Assembly: GCA_007134115.1 (NCBI GenBank)
Contig: SLLK01000212.1
Coordinates: 1-7,296, forward strand
Length of the DNA stretch: 7,296 bases
Reading direction: 5' to 3'
DNA from: Gammaproteobacteria bacterium
GTDB taxonomy: Bacteria > Pseudomonadota > Gammaproteobacteria > UBA5335 > SLRW01
The notes under the pieces were generated by a model, which worked only from the letters and a program-made list of their open reading frames with translations, searched no databases and was not told where the DNA came from. Made by a program: the position numbers and the translations under genes. This document shows positions 1-6,798 of this stretch, one piece after another. Numbering within the stretch: position 1 is the stretch's first letter; every line of letters starts with the position of its first letter.

Positions 1-703
1 CGGGGTTGCCGTCGGGGCCTTCCGGGTTCACGTAAATCAAGCCCATCTGAACCGCAGCCAGCGGGTTTTCCAGCTCACGCTCGCCACTGTAACGCTTGTT
101 GCCCAGCCATTCGTCCTCGGCACCCCAGTAGATGTCTTCCTCGGGCTGGTAGATGTCCTCGCGGCCACCGGCAAAACCGAAGGTCTTGAAGCCCATGGAC
201 TCCAGCGCCACGTTGCCGGCGAGGATGTACAAATCAGCCCAGGACAGCTGGTTGCCGTACTTCTGCTTGATCGGCCACAGCAGGCGGCGGGCCTTGTCCA
301 GATTGCCGTTATCCGGCCAGCTGTTGACCGGGGCGAAGCGCTGGTTGCCGGTGGAGGCGCCGCCACGGCCGTCGCCGGAGCGGTAGGTGCCGGCGCTGTG
401 CCACGCCATGCGAATAAAGAACGGCCCGTAATGGCCATAGTCGGCCGGCCACCACGTCTGCGAGTCGGTCATCAGGGCTTCGAGGTCCTTTTTGACCGCC
501 TTCAGATCGAGCTTCCTGAATGCTTCCGCGTAGTTGAAGTCTTCACCCAGCGGGTTGGACTTCGGCGAGTGCTGGTGAAGGATGTTGAGGTTCAGCTGAT
601 CCGGCCACCAGTCCACATTGGCGGCACCCTTGCCAGCCATGGTGGTCTGGGATCCGTGCATCACAGGGCACTTGCCCGCGGTTTTGGCATCATTTGCGCC
701 CAT
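1..703 (-). CDS. katG: Catalase-peroxidase KatG, N-terminal third (cut by window edge)
   Basis: Haem enzyme that disproportionates hydrogen peroxide and also acts as a peroxidase; cytoplasmic, oxidative-stress defence. The minus-strand frame is open from ATG at 703 to the window edge, giving 234 residues of a family usually about 720-740 long. Seen in the translation: an N-terminal KCPVMHG segment (11-17), WWP (32-34 and 84-86), the distal haem-pocket motif IRMAWHSAGTYR with Arg98, Trp101 and His102, then the GDGRGGASTGNQRF stretch (about 110-123) and MGLIYVNPEGP (220-230). Trp101 and Tyr224 correspond to two members of the Met-Tyr-Trp covalent adduct that gives this family its catalase activity; the Met and the proximal His lie beyond the edge. 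GGAG sits 6 bases before the ATG, which fixes the start. It is divergent from the DUF2889-thiL-pgpA operon. No frame damage is visible. Family assignment is secure; regulation by OxyR is plausible for the family, but I see no clear site. Confidence 0.97.
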   Translation of the reverse strand, partial: MGANDAKTAGKCPVMHGSQTTMAGKGAANVDWWPDQLNLNILHQHSPKSNPLGEDFNYAEAFRKLDLKAVKKDLEALMTDSQTWWPADYGHYGPFFIRMAWHSAGTYRSGDGRGGASTGNQRFAPVNSWPDNGNLDKARRLLWPIKQKYGNQLSWADLYILAGNVALESMGFKTFGFAGGREDIYQPEEDIYWGAEDEWLGNKRYSGERELENPLAAVQMGLIYVNPEGPDGNP

Positions 704-904
704 AAAATTCTCCATTATCTGTCAGGATGATAGAACTGATCCGTCAATACGGACGACAGGTGCGCTGCACCGTACGTCGTTTCGGCGCGGTGCGCCATGT
801 CGCTTCGTTGGTGATTCGCCCGTGGTTGCTTTGGGGCCGTATGGCCAGAGGGTCTCTGGCATCAAACGGCAAGCACCGGGCGTCTTGCGCACCTGATACC
901 CTAC

Positions 905-934
905 GTTATAAACCATGATAGCGATAGACGCCAA
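905..934 (-). promoter_or_regulatory. Candidate sigma70-type promoter reading towards katG
   Basis: On the minus strand a -35-like TTGGCG (929-934) is followed by an 18-base spacer and a -10-like TATAAC (905-910). The spacer contains the direct repeat CTATCGCTATC, which might bind a regulator. Transcription would begin near 898, leaving a leader of about 195 bases before katG, which is long. Nearer the gene only poorly spaced elements are seen (TTGACG at 742-747, GATAAT at 714-719). This is a pattern match only. Confidence 0.28.
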
Positions 935-1060
935 TGAATATTGGGGATGTTATTGATAGTTTTTTGTAATGACCGGTTTGTGTTTGCCCGCCTGACAGAC
1001 TGGCTGCGCGAGGCGGGCGGGCACGTCGGCCCGGAACCGGTTATGGTGGCCGCCCGGATG

Positions 1061-1077
1061 TGCGGGCTGCGCCCGCA
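1061..1077. promoter_or_regulatory. 7-bp GC hairpin over the -35 region of the DUF2889 operon
   Basis: The sequence TGCGGGC TGC GCCCGCA is a perfect 7-bp inverted repeat with a 3-base centre. It lies directly upstream of the extended -10 at 1079-1087 and covers the place where a -35 element would be, so it could be an operator. It has no T-run and lies before the inferred start of transcription, so it is unlikely to be a terminator. The role is inferred from position only. Confidence 0.3.
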
Positions 1078-1078
1078 A

Positions 1079-1087
1079 TGCTATGAT
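1079..1087 (+). promoter_or_regulatory. Candidate extended -10 promoter for DUF2889-thiL-pgpA
   Basis: TGCTATGAT fits the extended -10 pattern TG-N-TATAAT with one mismatch. No good -35 is present 16-18 bases upstream, which an extended -10 can tolerate. Transcription would start near 1094, giving a leader of about 55 bases. A perfect 12-bp palindrome, CGGACGCGTCCG (1098-1109), falls at the start of that leader. Confidence 0.42.
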
Positions 1088-1149
1088 CCGGTCCTTTCGG
1101 ACGCGTCCGCGGGCGCGCCATCCTGTCAGGCCATCAGCGAGGAAATCAC

Positions 1150-1728
1150 ATGCCCTTACCGCCAGCCGCGCCACGCGAGCGGATGCACACGCGGACCATA
1201 GAATGCCATGGTTATCGGCGAGACGACGGAATGTGGGACATTGAAGGACACCTTGTGGATACCCGTACCTGGGATTCGCGTAACGATCACCGCGGCGAGA
1301 TCCCGGCGGGGACGCCGATTCATAACATGCATATGCGCCTGACGCTGGACCGCGGGTTGACCATCCGCGAGGTGCAGGTCGCGATGGATGATCACCCGTT
1401 CGGCATGTGCAGCGATATTCTGCCGGCCTACGAACAGCTGGTGGGCCAGCGCGTGGGGCCGGGTTTCAGTCATCTGTGCCGACGACTGTTCGGGGCGGTG
1501 CGTGGTTGCACGCATATCAGCAAGTTGCTGGAGAATCTGGCTACCGTTGCCTTCCAGGCGATGGGGCCGGCACTGTCGCGCGAGGCCCGGGAGCGCGGCG
1601 AGGACCCCACCGGCGGGCGCAAGCCCTTCTTCCTTGACGGCTGCCACGCCCTGGCGAGCGACAGCGAGGCGGTACGGGTGCATTTCCCCAAGTGGTACCG
1701 TAACCGCGATGCCGATGCGGGAGCATGA
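1150..1728 (+). CDS. DUF2889-type conserved hypothetical protein
   Basis: This 192-residue protein resembles the DUF2889 family (function unknown) as I remember it: opening MPLPPAAPRE, then GYRRDDGMWDIEGHL (21-35), HNMHMRLTLD (58-67), PFGMCSDI (83-90), RGCTHISKLL (118-127) and a C-terminal FLDGCHAL (161-168). Cys87, Cys120, His122, Cys165 and His166 sit in the conserved-looking blocks and could bind a metal or do chemistry; that is inference. I see no signal peptide or membrane segment, so it is probably cytoplasmic. The start is supported by GAGGA at 1139-1143, six bases before the ATG, and by the family-like first residues; Met12 is the next alternative. Its last 20 bases overlap thiL, so the two are probably translationally coupled. 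Family call fairly sure, function unknown. Confidence 0.85.
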   Translation: MPLPPAAPRERMHTRTIECHGYRRDDGMWDIEGHLVDTRTWDSRNDHRGEIPAGTPIHNMHMRLTLDRGLTIREVQVAMDDHPFGMCSDILPAYEQLVGQRVGPGFSHLCRRLFGAVRGCTHISKLLENLATVAFQAMGPALSREARERGEDPTGGRKPFFLDGCHALASDSEAVRVHFPKWYRNRDADAGA

Positions 1729-2683
1729 TCTGATCCAGCGCTACTTCGCAGGCCGGGCTCCGGCCCGGCCCGATGTGCCGGTGGGTATGGGTGATGACGG
1801 CGCAGTGATGGCCGTTCCGCCGGGCATGATGCTGGTCAGTGTGGTGGATACGCTGGTGTCCGGGGTGCATTTCCCGGCCGATGCGCCACCGGCCGCCATC
1901 GGCCACAAGGCGCTGGCCGTGAATCTCAGCGATGTGGCGGCAATGGGGGCCGAGCCGGCATGGGCCACGCTGGCATTGACCCTGCCGGAAGTGCAGGATG
2001 CATGGGTAGCGGCCTTTGCCGACGGTTTTTTTGGCCTGGCGCAGGCGCATGACGTGGCGCTGGTCGGCGGTGATACCACGCAGGGGCCGCTCGCCGTTAC
2101 CGTGCAGGTGCACGGGCTGGTGCCGGCCGGAGACGCGCTGTTGCGCAGTGGCGCCGGTGTGGGTGATGGGTTGTACGTGACCGGTACGCTGGGCGATGCG
2201 GCGTTGGGCCTGGCCTTGCTGCAGGCGCCGCACGATGAGCCGGACTTGCGCGACTGGTTGCTCAACCGCCTGCATTATCCGCAACCGCGTGTGGCTGCCG
2301 GGCAGGTGCTGCGCGGTGTGGCCAGCGCGGCCATTGATATTTCCGACGGGCTGCTGGCCGATCTGGATCATGTATGTGCGGCGTCGGAAGCAGGCGCACG
2401 GGTGCAGCTGGCGTCGCTGCCCCTGTCGCCGGCGTTCGACGCGCTGGCCACCGACGGACAACGCCGGCAGCTGCCACTGAGCGGTGGCGATGATTACGAG
2501 TTACTGGTCAGCGTGCCGGTCGCCAATGAGCCGCGCGCGGCCGAGTTGATGGCCGGGCTGGATTGCGGCTGGACCCGGATCGGCGAGATCGTGGCATCGC
2601 GGGACGTGGTCTGCGTGGATGCCGGGGGGCGCGCTGTGGAAGCGGGCGCCAGGGGATATTCACACTTTCAGGAGAGCGAATGA
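1709..2683 (+). CDS. thiL: Thiamine-monophosphate kinase ThiL
   Basis: ATP-dependent phosphorylation of thiamine monophosphate to thiamine diphosphate, the last step of thiamine cofactor synthesis; cytoplasmic. The 324 residues match the E. coli enzyme (325) along their whole length. Visible motifs: VGMGDDGAV (25-33), the substrate and Mg region STDTLV-like VVDTLVSGVHF (45-55), KALAVNLSDVAAMGAEPAW (67-85), LVGGDTTQGP (118-127), YVTGTLGDAALGL (156-168), AIDISDGLLADL (208-219), LSGGDDYELL (257-266) and a C-terminal GYSHF. The acidic residues of GDD, DTL, NLSD, GGDTT, DISDG and GGDDYE form the ATP/Mg site in the family. The frame is open further upstream, but family length points to ATG 1709 (or 1715, two codons in). 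Neither has a clear ribosome-binding site, so coupling to the overlapping DUF2889 gene is likely. It overlaps pgpA by four bases. Confidence 0.96.
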   Translation: MPMREHDLIQRYFAGRAPARPDVPVGMGDDGAVMAVPPGMMLVSVVDTLVSGVHFPADAPPAAIGHKALAVNLSDVAAMGAEPAWATLALTLPEVQDAWVAAFADGFFGLAQAHDVALVGGDTTQGPLAVTVQVHGLVPAGDALLRSGAGVGDGLYVTGTLGDAALGLALLQAPHDEPDLRDWLLNRLHYPQPRVAAGQVLRGVASAAIDISDGLLADLDHVCAASEAGARVQLASLPLSPAFDALATDGQRRQLPLSGGDDYELLVSVPVANEPRAAELMAGLDCGWTRIGEIVASRDVVCVDAGGRAVEAGARGYSHFQESE

Positions 2684-3201
2684 TGGCGGCCGACAGAATT
2701 CCCGTACGGGACGTGGCGCGTGATCCGGTGTTGTTTCTGGCGACCGGTTTCGGTAGCGGACTGTTCCCGGTAGCGCCGGGTACTGCAGGTACCGTGGTCG
2801 CCGTGGGGCTGTACGCCGCCGCGGTGACCTGGCTGCCGGCGTGGGCCTACCTGGTTGCGTTGATCCTGTTGATCGTCGGCGGCTTCTGGTTATGCGAAAA
2901 GGCGGTGCAGCGGCTGGGCGTGGATGATCATCCCGGCATTGTGTGGGATGAGTTCGCCGGCTACGGCATCACCATGATTCCCGTCGTCGTCGGGCTGGCG
3001 CCGGAGTCGCCGCTGGCGGCTGCCATTGTGGGCTTCGTCGCGTTTCGCTTTTTCGATGTGATCAAACCGTGGCCGGTGAGCGCGGCCGACCGCCATGTAA
3101 AGGGCGGCGCGGGGGTGATGCTCGACGACATGATGGCCGCGGTTTACGCCGCCCCGGTGGTCGCGGTGGTGGCTGTTTCCGGGCTGTTGCCGGCGTTCTA
3201 G
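2680..3201 (+). CDS. pgpA: Phosphatidylglycerophosphatase A
   Basis: Inner-membrane lipid phosphatase that dephosphorylates phosphatidylglycerophosphate to phosphatidylglycerol. At 173 residues it equals the E. coli protein (172). Seen: GFGSGLFPVAPGTAGT (23-38), hydrophobic stretches at about 38-70, 97-122 and 155-170, HPGIVWDEFAG (84-94), FRFFDVIKPWP (122-132) and GGAGVMLDD (142-150). The Asp and Glu residues in these three blocks are the family's Mg-dependent phosphatase signature. GGAG (2671-2674) lies five bases before ATG 2680, which overlaps the thiL stop as ATGA; an adjacent ATG at 2683 would give eight bases of spacing and a protein one residue shorter. thiL-pgpA adjacency is common in gammaproteobacteria. 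No rho-independent terminator with a T-run follows the stop. Confidence 0.96.
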   Translation: MMAADRIPVRDVARDPVLFLATGFGSGLFPVAPGTAGTVVAVGLYAAAVTWLPAWAYLVALILLIVGGFWLCEKAVQRLGVDDHPGIVWDEFAGYGITMIPVVVGLAPESPLAAAIVGFVAFRFFDVIKPWPVSAADRHVKGGAGVMLDDMMAAVYAAPVVAVVAVSGLLPAF

Positions 3202-3419
3202 GCACCGTTCTCGCCAGGCCCGCCGGGAAAAATCTGAAGAACAATCAAAAGCGAACGATGAAGCGCACGAGCGATGGGTGAACAGTGAAAGGTGAATGGT
3301 GAAATGGGGTTCCCCCGTACACCGCCTTTCACTGTTCACGCCATTGACCCATAGCCTGGCGCTTCGCGATATCTTCAGCCGTGGGCGCGAAGGCATTGAT
3401 CAGAGGTTTGACCCTGGCC
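3202..3419. other. Convergent intergenic gap between pgpA and folE2
   Basis: These 218 bases separate the ends of two converging transcripts. The only structure I see is the inverted 7-bp tandem-repeat hairpin at 3278-3339. A short CCCGCCGGG followed by AAAAAT (about 3219-3233) is not oriented as a terminator for pgpA. An open frame at 2890-3396 on the minus strand runs through this gap and the end of pgpA, but it is read from the repeat and is not a gene. Confidence 0.6.
3278..3339. repeat. Hairpin of inverted GTGAANN 7-bp tandem repeats
   Basis: The left part is four head-to-tail copies of GTGAANN (3278-3305). GTGAACAGTGAAAGG (3278-3292) is perfectly complementary to CCTTTCACTGTTCAC (3325-3339), and pairing extends outwards through ATGG/CCAT (3274-3277 and 3341-3344) with one bulged base. 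The loop contains GGGGTTCCCC (3306-3315), itself a small inverted repeat. With no T-run it is not a standard rho-independent terminator, but a 15-bp stem between converging genes could still block or stabilise transcript ends. Confidence 0.75.
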
Positions 3420-4250
3420 TTACAATGCCTCCGGCGCACCCTCGCGGGTGTACTCGATGCAGGCGTAGGCCGAATGGTTGTGGATGGATTCGAAGTTTTC
3501 CGATTCCACCGTGTAACCCAGGATGCGCTCGTCCCTGTTCAGATGGCCGGCCACGTCGCGCACGATATCCTCGACGAATTTGGGGTTCTCATAGGCGCGC
3601 TCGGTGACGTACTTTTCGTCGGGCCGCTTGAGCAGGCCGTAGAGTTCGCATGAACCCTCGCCCTCGATCATGCGGATCATGTCGTCGATGCCTACAGCCT
3701 CGCCAAGGCGGGCAGTGAGGGTGATGTGCGAGCGCTGGTTGTGCGCACCGTATTCGGAGATTTCGCGTGAGCACGGGCACAGGCTGGTCACCGGCACCAC
3801 GACACGCAGATACAGATCGGTGCGCGCGTCTTTCTTCACCGCCCGCAGTGTGACTTCGTAGTCAATGGCACTGCGTATCCCGGTGATGGGCGCGGGCTTG
3901 CTCATGAACCAGGGGAAGGCGATTTCCAGGTAGCCGGCCTCGGCGTCGAGCAGGTCGGTCATGCGATCGATGAGACCGGGCAGGCTTTGCAGGCTGAGCA
4001 CGAAGTCGGCATCGTCGAGCAGCGCCACAAAACGCGACATGTGCGTGCCTTTTTGATGGTGTGGCAGGTTCACATACATGCTGAAGGTGGCGATGGTGTG
4101 TTGTTCAACGCCTTCAACATCACGCACCCGCATGGGATGACGGATGCTCTTGATGCCGACATGGTCAATGGCAATACGCCGGGTATCGGGGATCCCCTGT
4201 ACATCGACAATTCCGGTCGCCGTGGTTGCGGCCTGATTGATGCGGTTCAT
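3420..4250 (-). CDS. folE2: GTP cyclohydrolase FolE2 (type IB)
   Basis: Converts GTP to 7,8-dihydroneopterin triphosphate, the first step of folate and of queuosine (7-deazaguanine) synthesis; cytoplasmic. The 276 residues show the FolE2 family layout: DVQGIPDTRRIAIDHVGIK (16-34), LPHHQKGTHMSRF (62-74), the active-site block SLCPCSREIS (156-165) with YGAHNQRSH (167-175), GEGSCELYGLLKRPDEKYVTE (197-217) and ESIHNHSAYA (254-263). Cys158, Cys160, His170, His257 and His259 are the obvious candidates for the catalytic cysteine and metal ligands. This family is unrelated in sequence to classic FolE and is known for using metals other than zinc. ATG 4250 matches the family N-terminus and has AAGGA (4260-4264) nine bases upstream. 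It follows queD after 78 bases and is probably in its transcript; the two enzymes act in succession. Confidence 0.96.
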   Translation of the reverse strand: MNRINQAATTATGIVDVQGIPDTRRIAIDHVGIKSIRHPMRVRDVEGVEQHTIATFSMYVNLPHHQKGTHMSRFVALLDDADFVLSLQSLPGLIDRMTDLLDAEAGYLEIAFPWFMSKPAPITGIRSAIDYEVTLRAVKKDARTDLYLRVVVPVTSLCPCSREISEYGAHNQRSHITLTARLGEAVGIDDMIRMIEGEGSCELYGLLKRPDEKYVTERAYENPKFVEDIVRDVAGHLNRDERILGYTVESENFESIHNHSAYACIEYTREGAPEAL

Positions 4251-4328
4251 GATCCAGTTTCCTTAGAGGCGCGTGCGTGGGCACGGTTTCTTGTTGGGTG
4301 TGTTGTGTCGCGCTGGTTGCCGTTCGTT

Positions 4329-4709
4329 TCAGTCGACGGCGTAGCGGACACAGGCCCGGTCGGTTTCCCACAGGGTGACCGCGTGGACCTTCAGGTTCTG
4401 ACCATTCAGACGCTGCGACAGTTCATCATAAAAGTAGCGAGAAATGTTCTCCGCTGTCGGATTGATGCTGTCAAAGGGCTCCAGTTCATTCAGATAGCGG
4501 TGATCGAGGCGCTCGCCGACTTCCCGTGCGGCGCGTTTGATGTCGCGAAAATCGATCACCATGCCGATCTGGTCAAGTTCACTGCCGCGCACTTCCACTT
4601 CCACCTTCCAGTTATGCCCGTGCAAACGGCTGCACGCGCCCGGATAGTCTCGCAGCGTATGGGCGGCGGCGAATTCGCTGAGTACTCTGAGTGTGTAGGT
4701 GGCTGCCAT
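4329..4709 (-). CDS. queD: 6-carboxy-tetrahydropterin synthase QueD (PTPS family)
   Basis: Converts dihydroneopterin triphosphate to 6-carboxy-5,6,7,8-tetrahydropterin, the first committed step towards preQ0 and queuosine; cytoplasmic zinc enzyme. The 126 residues are a normal QueD length. Zinc-ligand histidines are His17 (AAAHTL), His30 and His32 (RLHGHNW). The catalytic cysteine is Cys26 in GACSRLHGH; Asp69-His70 (RLDHRYLN) and Glu115 (LWET) complete the usual active site. PTAENIS (84-90) is also characteristic. The single Cys spacing before LHGH fits QueD rather than mammalian-type PTPS, and folE2 next door supplies its substrate. The start at ATG 4709 has only a weak GGA six bases upstream, but the N-terminus fits the family. 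queE, queC and queF are not in the window. Confidence 0.93.
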   Translation of the reverse strand: MAATYTLRVLSEFAAAHTLRDYPGACSRLHGHNWKVEVEVRGSELDQIGMVIDFRDIKRAAREVGERLDHRYLNELEPFDSINPTAENISRYFYDELSQRLNGQNLKVHAVTLWETDRACVRYAVD

Positions 4710-4753
4710 GAGTGGTCCGCTGGTGGACTTAATTCCGACTAATGCGCTTGGGA

Positions 4754-4782
4754 ATAATAACAGGATGTCCGGGGGTGGTCAT
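4754..4782 (-). promoter_or_regulatory. Candidate sigma70 promoter for queD-folE2
   Basis: On the minus strand, ATGACC (4777-4782; four of six matches to the -35 consensus) is followed by exactly 17 bases and TATTAT (4754-4759; five of six), preceded by TG to give an extended -10. Transcription would start near 4747, leaving about 38 bases of leader before queD. It lies in the 126-base dxs-queD gap, so queD-folE2 can probably be transcribed without dxs, although readthrough from dxs is also possible because no strong terminator is seen. Confidence 0.5.
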
Positions 4783-4835
4783 CCAGGTTTGCAGTTGGGC
4801 GCCGAACCCGACAGGACCCGCTGAGATGTGACGAA

Positions 4836-6746
4836 CTAATCAGCGTTGCCCTGGCGGCTGCGCCGGTCATGGCTGGCGCGAGGGGGCTCTGCGCGCGCCA
4901 GCAGGCGTCGCGCGGCGGCCAGGATGCCGTCTTCATCCAGGCCCGTTTCAGTCAGCAGTTCCTCGCGCGAGCCGTGTTCCACGAAACGGTCGGGCAAACC
5001 CACGCGGGTGGTGAACAGCTGCCTTCCATGGGCGGCCAGGCACTCCATCACCGCGCTGCCGGCGCCGCCGGGCAGGGCGCTTTCCTCCACCGTCAGAATG
5101 GCTTCGTGCTCATCGGCTATAGCCAGCACGGTGTCTTCGTCCAGCGGTTTGATAAAGCGCATGTTGACCAGGGTGGCGTCGAGTTTTTCCGCGACTGCTG
5201 CAGCCGGCGCTACCATGGTGCCGAAAGCCAGAATCGCCAGGCCGTTGCCGCGTCTGCGGATGTCCGCGCGACCCACCGGCAGTGCGTCCATTCTGGACTG
5301 CACGGCGACGCCGGGACCGCCGCCACGCGGGTAACGCACGGCGGCCGGGCCGTCCAGGGTGGTGGCGGTGTAGAGCATCTGCCGGCATTCGTTTTCATCG
5401 GCCGGCGCCATCACGGTGAAATTGGGCAGGCAGCGCAGCATGGCGACATCGAAACTGCCGGCGTGCGTGGGCCCGTCAGGCCCGACCAGACCGGCGCGGT
5501 CGATGGCGAAAATCACCGGCAGGTTCTGCAGGGCCACATCATGCACGACCTGGTCGTAGGCGCGCTGCAGGAAGGTGGAGTAAATCGCCACGACCGGCTT
5601 CATCTGCTCACAGGCCAGGCCGGCGGCCAGGGTGACGGCGTGTTGTTCGGCAATGCTGGTGTCGTAGTAACGCGCCGGGAAGCGCCGTTCGAACTCCACC
5701 AGCCCCGAGCCCTCGCGCATGGCCGGTGTGATGCCCACAATGCGGTTGTCCAGCGCGGCCATGTCGCAGATCCACTCACCGAATACGGCGGTGTAACTCA
5801 GGACGCTCTTTTTTGCCGCCATCTTGCCGGTGGCCGGATCGAAACCGCCCACGCCGTGATACTTGACCGGGTCTTCCTCGGCCCATGAATAGCCCTTGCC
5901 CTTGCGCGTGACGATATGCAGGAACTGCGGCCCCGGCAGATCACGCAGATTGCGCAGGGTGTGCAACAGGGTGGGCAGGTCGTGACCGTCGATGGGGCCA
6001 AAGTAGTGAAAGCCCATTTCCTCGAACAACGTGCCGGGCGTCATCATGCCCTTGAGATGTTCCTCGGCACGCCGTGCAAATTCGCGTACCGGCGGCAGGT
6101 GGTCCAGCACGCGCTTGCCTTCCTCGCGCACCGAGGTAAAGGCCCGGCTGCTCAGCAGGCGCGCCAGGTAATTGTTGACGCCGCCCACGTTGGGCGATAT
6201 GGACATCTCGTTGTCGTTGAGTATGACCAGCATGTTGGCTTTGAGGTGCCCGGCATGATTCAGGGCCTCGTAGGCCATGCCCGCGGTCAGCGCGCCGTCG
6301 CCGATAACGGCCACAACGCGGCGGCTCTGCTCTCGGGTGTCCTGCGCCAGGGCCATGCCCAGCGCGGCGCTGATCGAGGTGCTGGAATGACCTACGCCGA
6401 AGGTGTCGTAGTTGCTTTCGGTGCGCTTGGGGAAAGGCGACAGGCCGCCGTGGCGCCGGATCGTGTCGATCTCTCCGCGCCGTCCGGTAAGAATCTTGTG
6501 GGCATAGGTCTGGTGGCCGACGTCCCACACCAGCCGGTCGTGCGGCGTGTCGTACAGATAGTGCAGCGCCAGGGTCAACTCAATGGTGCCCAGGTTGCCC
6601 GCGAAGTGCCCCCCGACCCGGCCGATGGTCTCGATCAGGAAGGTGCGCAACTCCCGTGCCAGGGGCGCCAGCCGGTCTTCCGGCAGCGCGCGCAGGTCGG
6701 CCGGCGAATCGATGCTGTCCAGCAGTGGGAAGGCCGTGTTGCTCAT
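4836..6746 (-). CDS. dxs: 1-deoxy-D-xylulose-5-phosphate synthase
   Basis: Thiamine-diphosphate enzyme that condenses pyruvate and glyceraldehyde 3-phosphate to DXP, the entry step of the MEP isoprenoid pathway and also a precursor of thiamine and pyridoxal phosphate in bacteria. The 636 residues align along the E. coli protein (620). Seen: GGHFAGNLGTIELTLALH (45-62), WDVGHQTYAHKILTGR (74-89), VGHSSTSIS (118-126), the ThDP motif GDGALTAGMAYEALNHAG ending in NDN (149-179), the pyrimidine domain with IAEQHAVT (365-372; Glu367 is the ThDP-activating glutamate), YSTFLQRAYDQ (389-399), DRAGLVGPDGPTH (416-428), RYPRG (471-475) and the C-terminal domain with VEESALPGGAG (553-563). An Arg-rich tail (about 619-636) extends beyond the E. 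coli end. The frame opens from GTG 6842, but ATG 6746 fits the family and lies downstream of a plausible promoter. ThiL in this window makes its cofactor. Confidence 0.97.
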   Translation of the reverse strand: MSNTAFPLLDSIDSPADLRALPEDRLAPLARELRTFLIETIGRVGGHFAGNLGTIELTLALHYLYDTPHDRLVWDVGHQTYAHKILTGRRGEIDTIRRHGGLSPFPKRTESNYDTFGVGHSSTSISAALGMALAQDTREQSRRVVAVIGDGALTAGMAYEALNHAGHLKANMLVILNDNEMSISPNVGGVNNYLARLLSSRAFTSVREEGKRVLDHLPPVREFARRAEEHLKGMMTPGTLFEEMGFHYFGPIDGHDLPTLLHTLRNLRDLPGPQFLHIVTRKGKGYSWAEEDPVKYHGVGGFDPATGKMAAKKSVLSYTAVFGEWICDMAALDNRIVGITPAMREGSGLVEFERRFPARYYDTSIAEQHAVTLAAGLACEQMKPVVAIYSTFLQRAYDQVVHDVALQNLPVIFAIDRAGLVGPDGPTHAGSFDVAMLRCLPNFTVMAPADENECRQMLYTATTLDGPAAVRYPRGGGPGVAVQSRMDALPVGRADIRRRGNGLAILAFGTMVAPAAAVAEKLDATLVNMRFIKPLDEDTVLAIADEHEAILTVEESALPGGAGSAVMECLAAHGRQLFTTRVGLPDRFVEHGSREELLTETGLDEDGILAAARRLLARAEPPRASHDRRSRQGNAD

Positions 6747-6798
6747 GTGCTCTGTCAGTCGGGGTGTTTGCAGGGACGTTCCGCCCTGAAGCGTGCAA

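Larger units (their letters stand above)
704..1149. other. Divergent intergenic region between katG and the DUF2889 operon
   Basis: These 446 bases contain no gene I can support. Open frames here (for example 941-1201 plus and 950-1174 minus) have no family resemblance, and the plus one runs into the start of the DUF2889 gene. The region holds a candidate promoter in each direction, an imperfect inverted repeat at 753-780 (GGTGC/GCACC inside ACGAC/GTCGT), a CCAAT/ATTGG inverted repeat at 931-944, and a GC-rich hairpin and palindrome just before the rightward operon. The middle (about 890-965) is AT-richer than the flanks, as expected of a regulatory region. Confidence 0.6.

Noticed and set aside
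37..438. Minus-strand frame inside katG
   Set aside because: It is an out-of-frame reading; the correct frame from 703 gives an unbroken KatG with all expected motifs.
714..747. katG promoter from TTGACG (742-747) and GATAAT (714-719)
   Set aside because: The spacing is 22 bases, too long, and the inferred start of transcription would fall inside or next to the ribosome-binding site.
941..1201. Small plus-strand frame (86 residues) in the katG-DUF2889 spacer
   Set aside because: No recognisable family, no good ribosome-binding site, and it spans the candidate promoter and the well-supported start of the DUF2889 gene.
1541..2461. 306-residue minus-strand frame opposite thiL
   Set aside because: The His/Arg/Gln-rich composition is typical of an antisense frame, and the opposite strand encodes an intact ThiL.
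3202..3339. Rho-independent terminators in the convergent gap
   Set aside because: The strong stem at 3278-3339 has no T-run on either side, and CCCGCCGGG near 3219 is followed by A residues on the plus strand.
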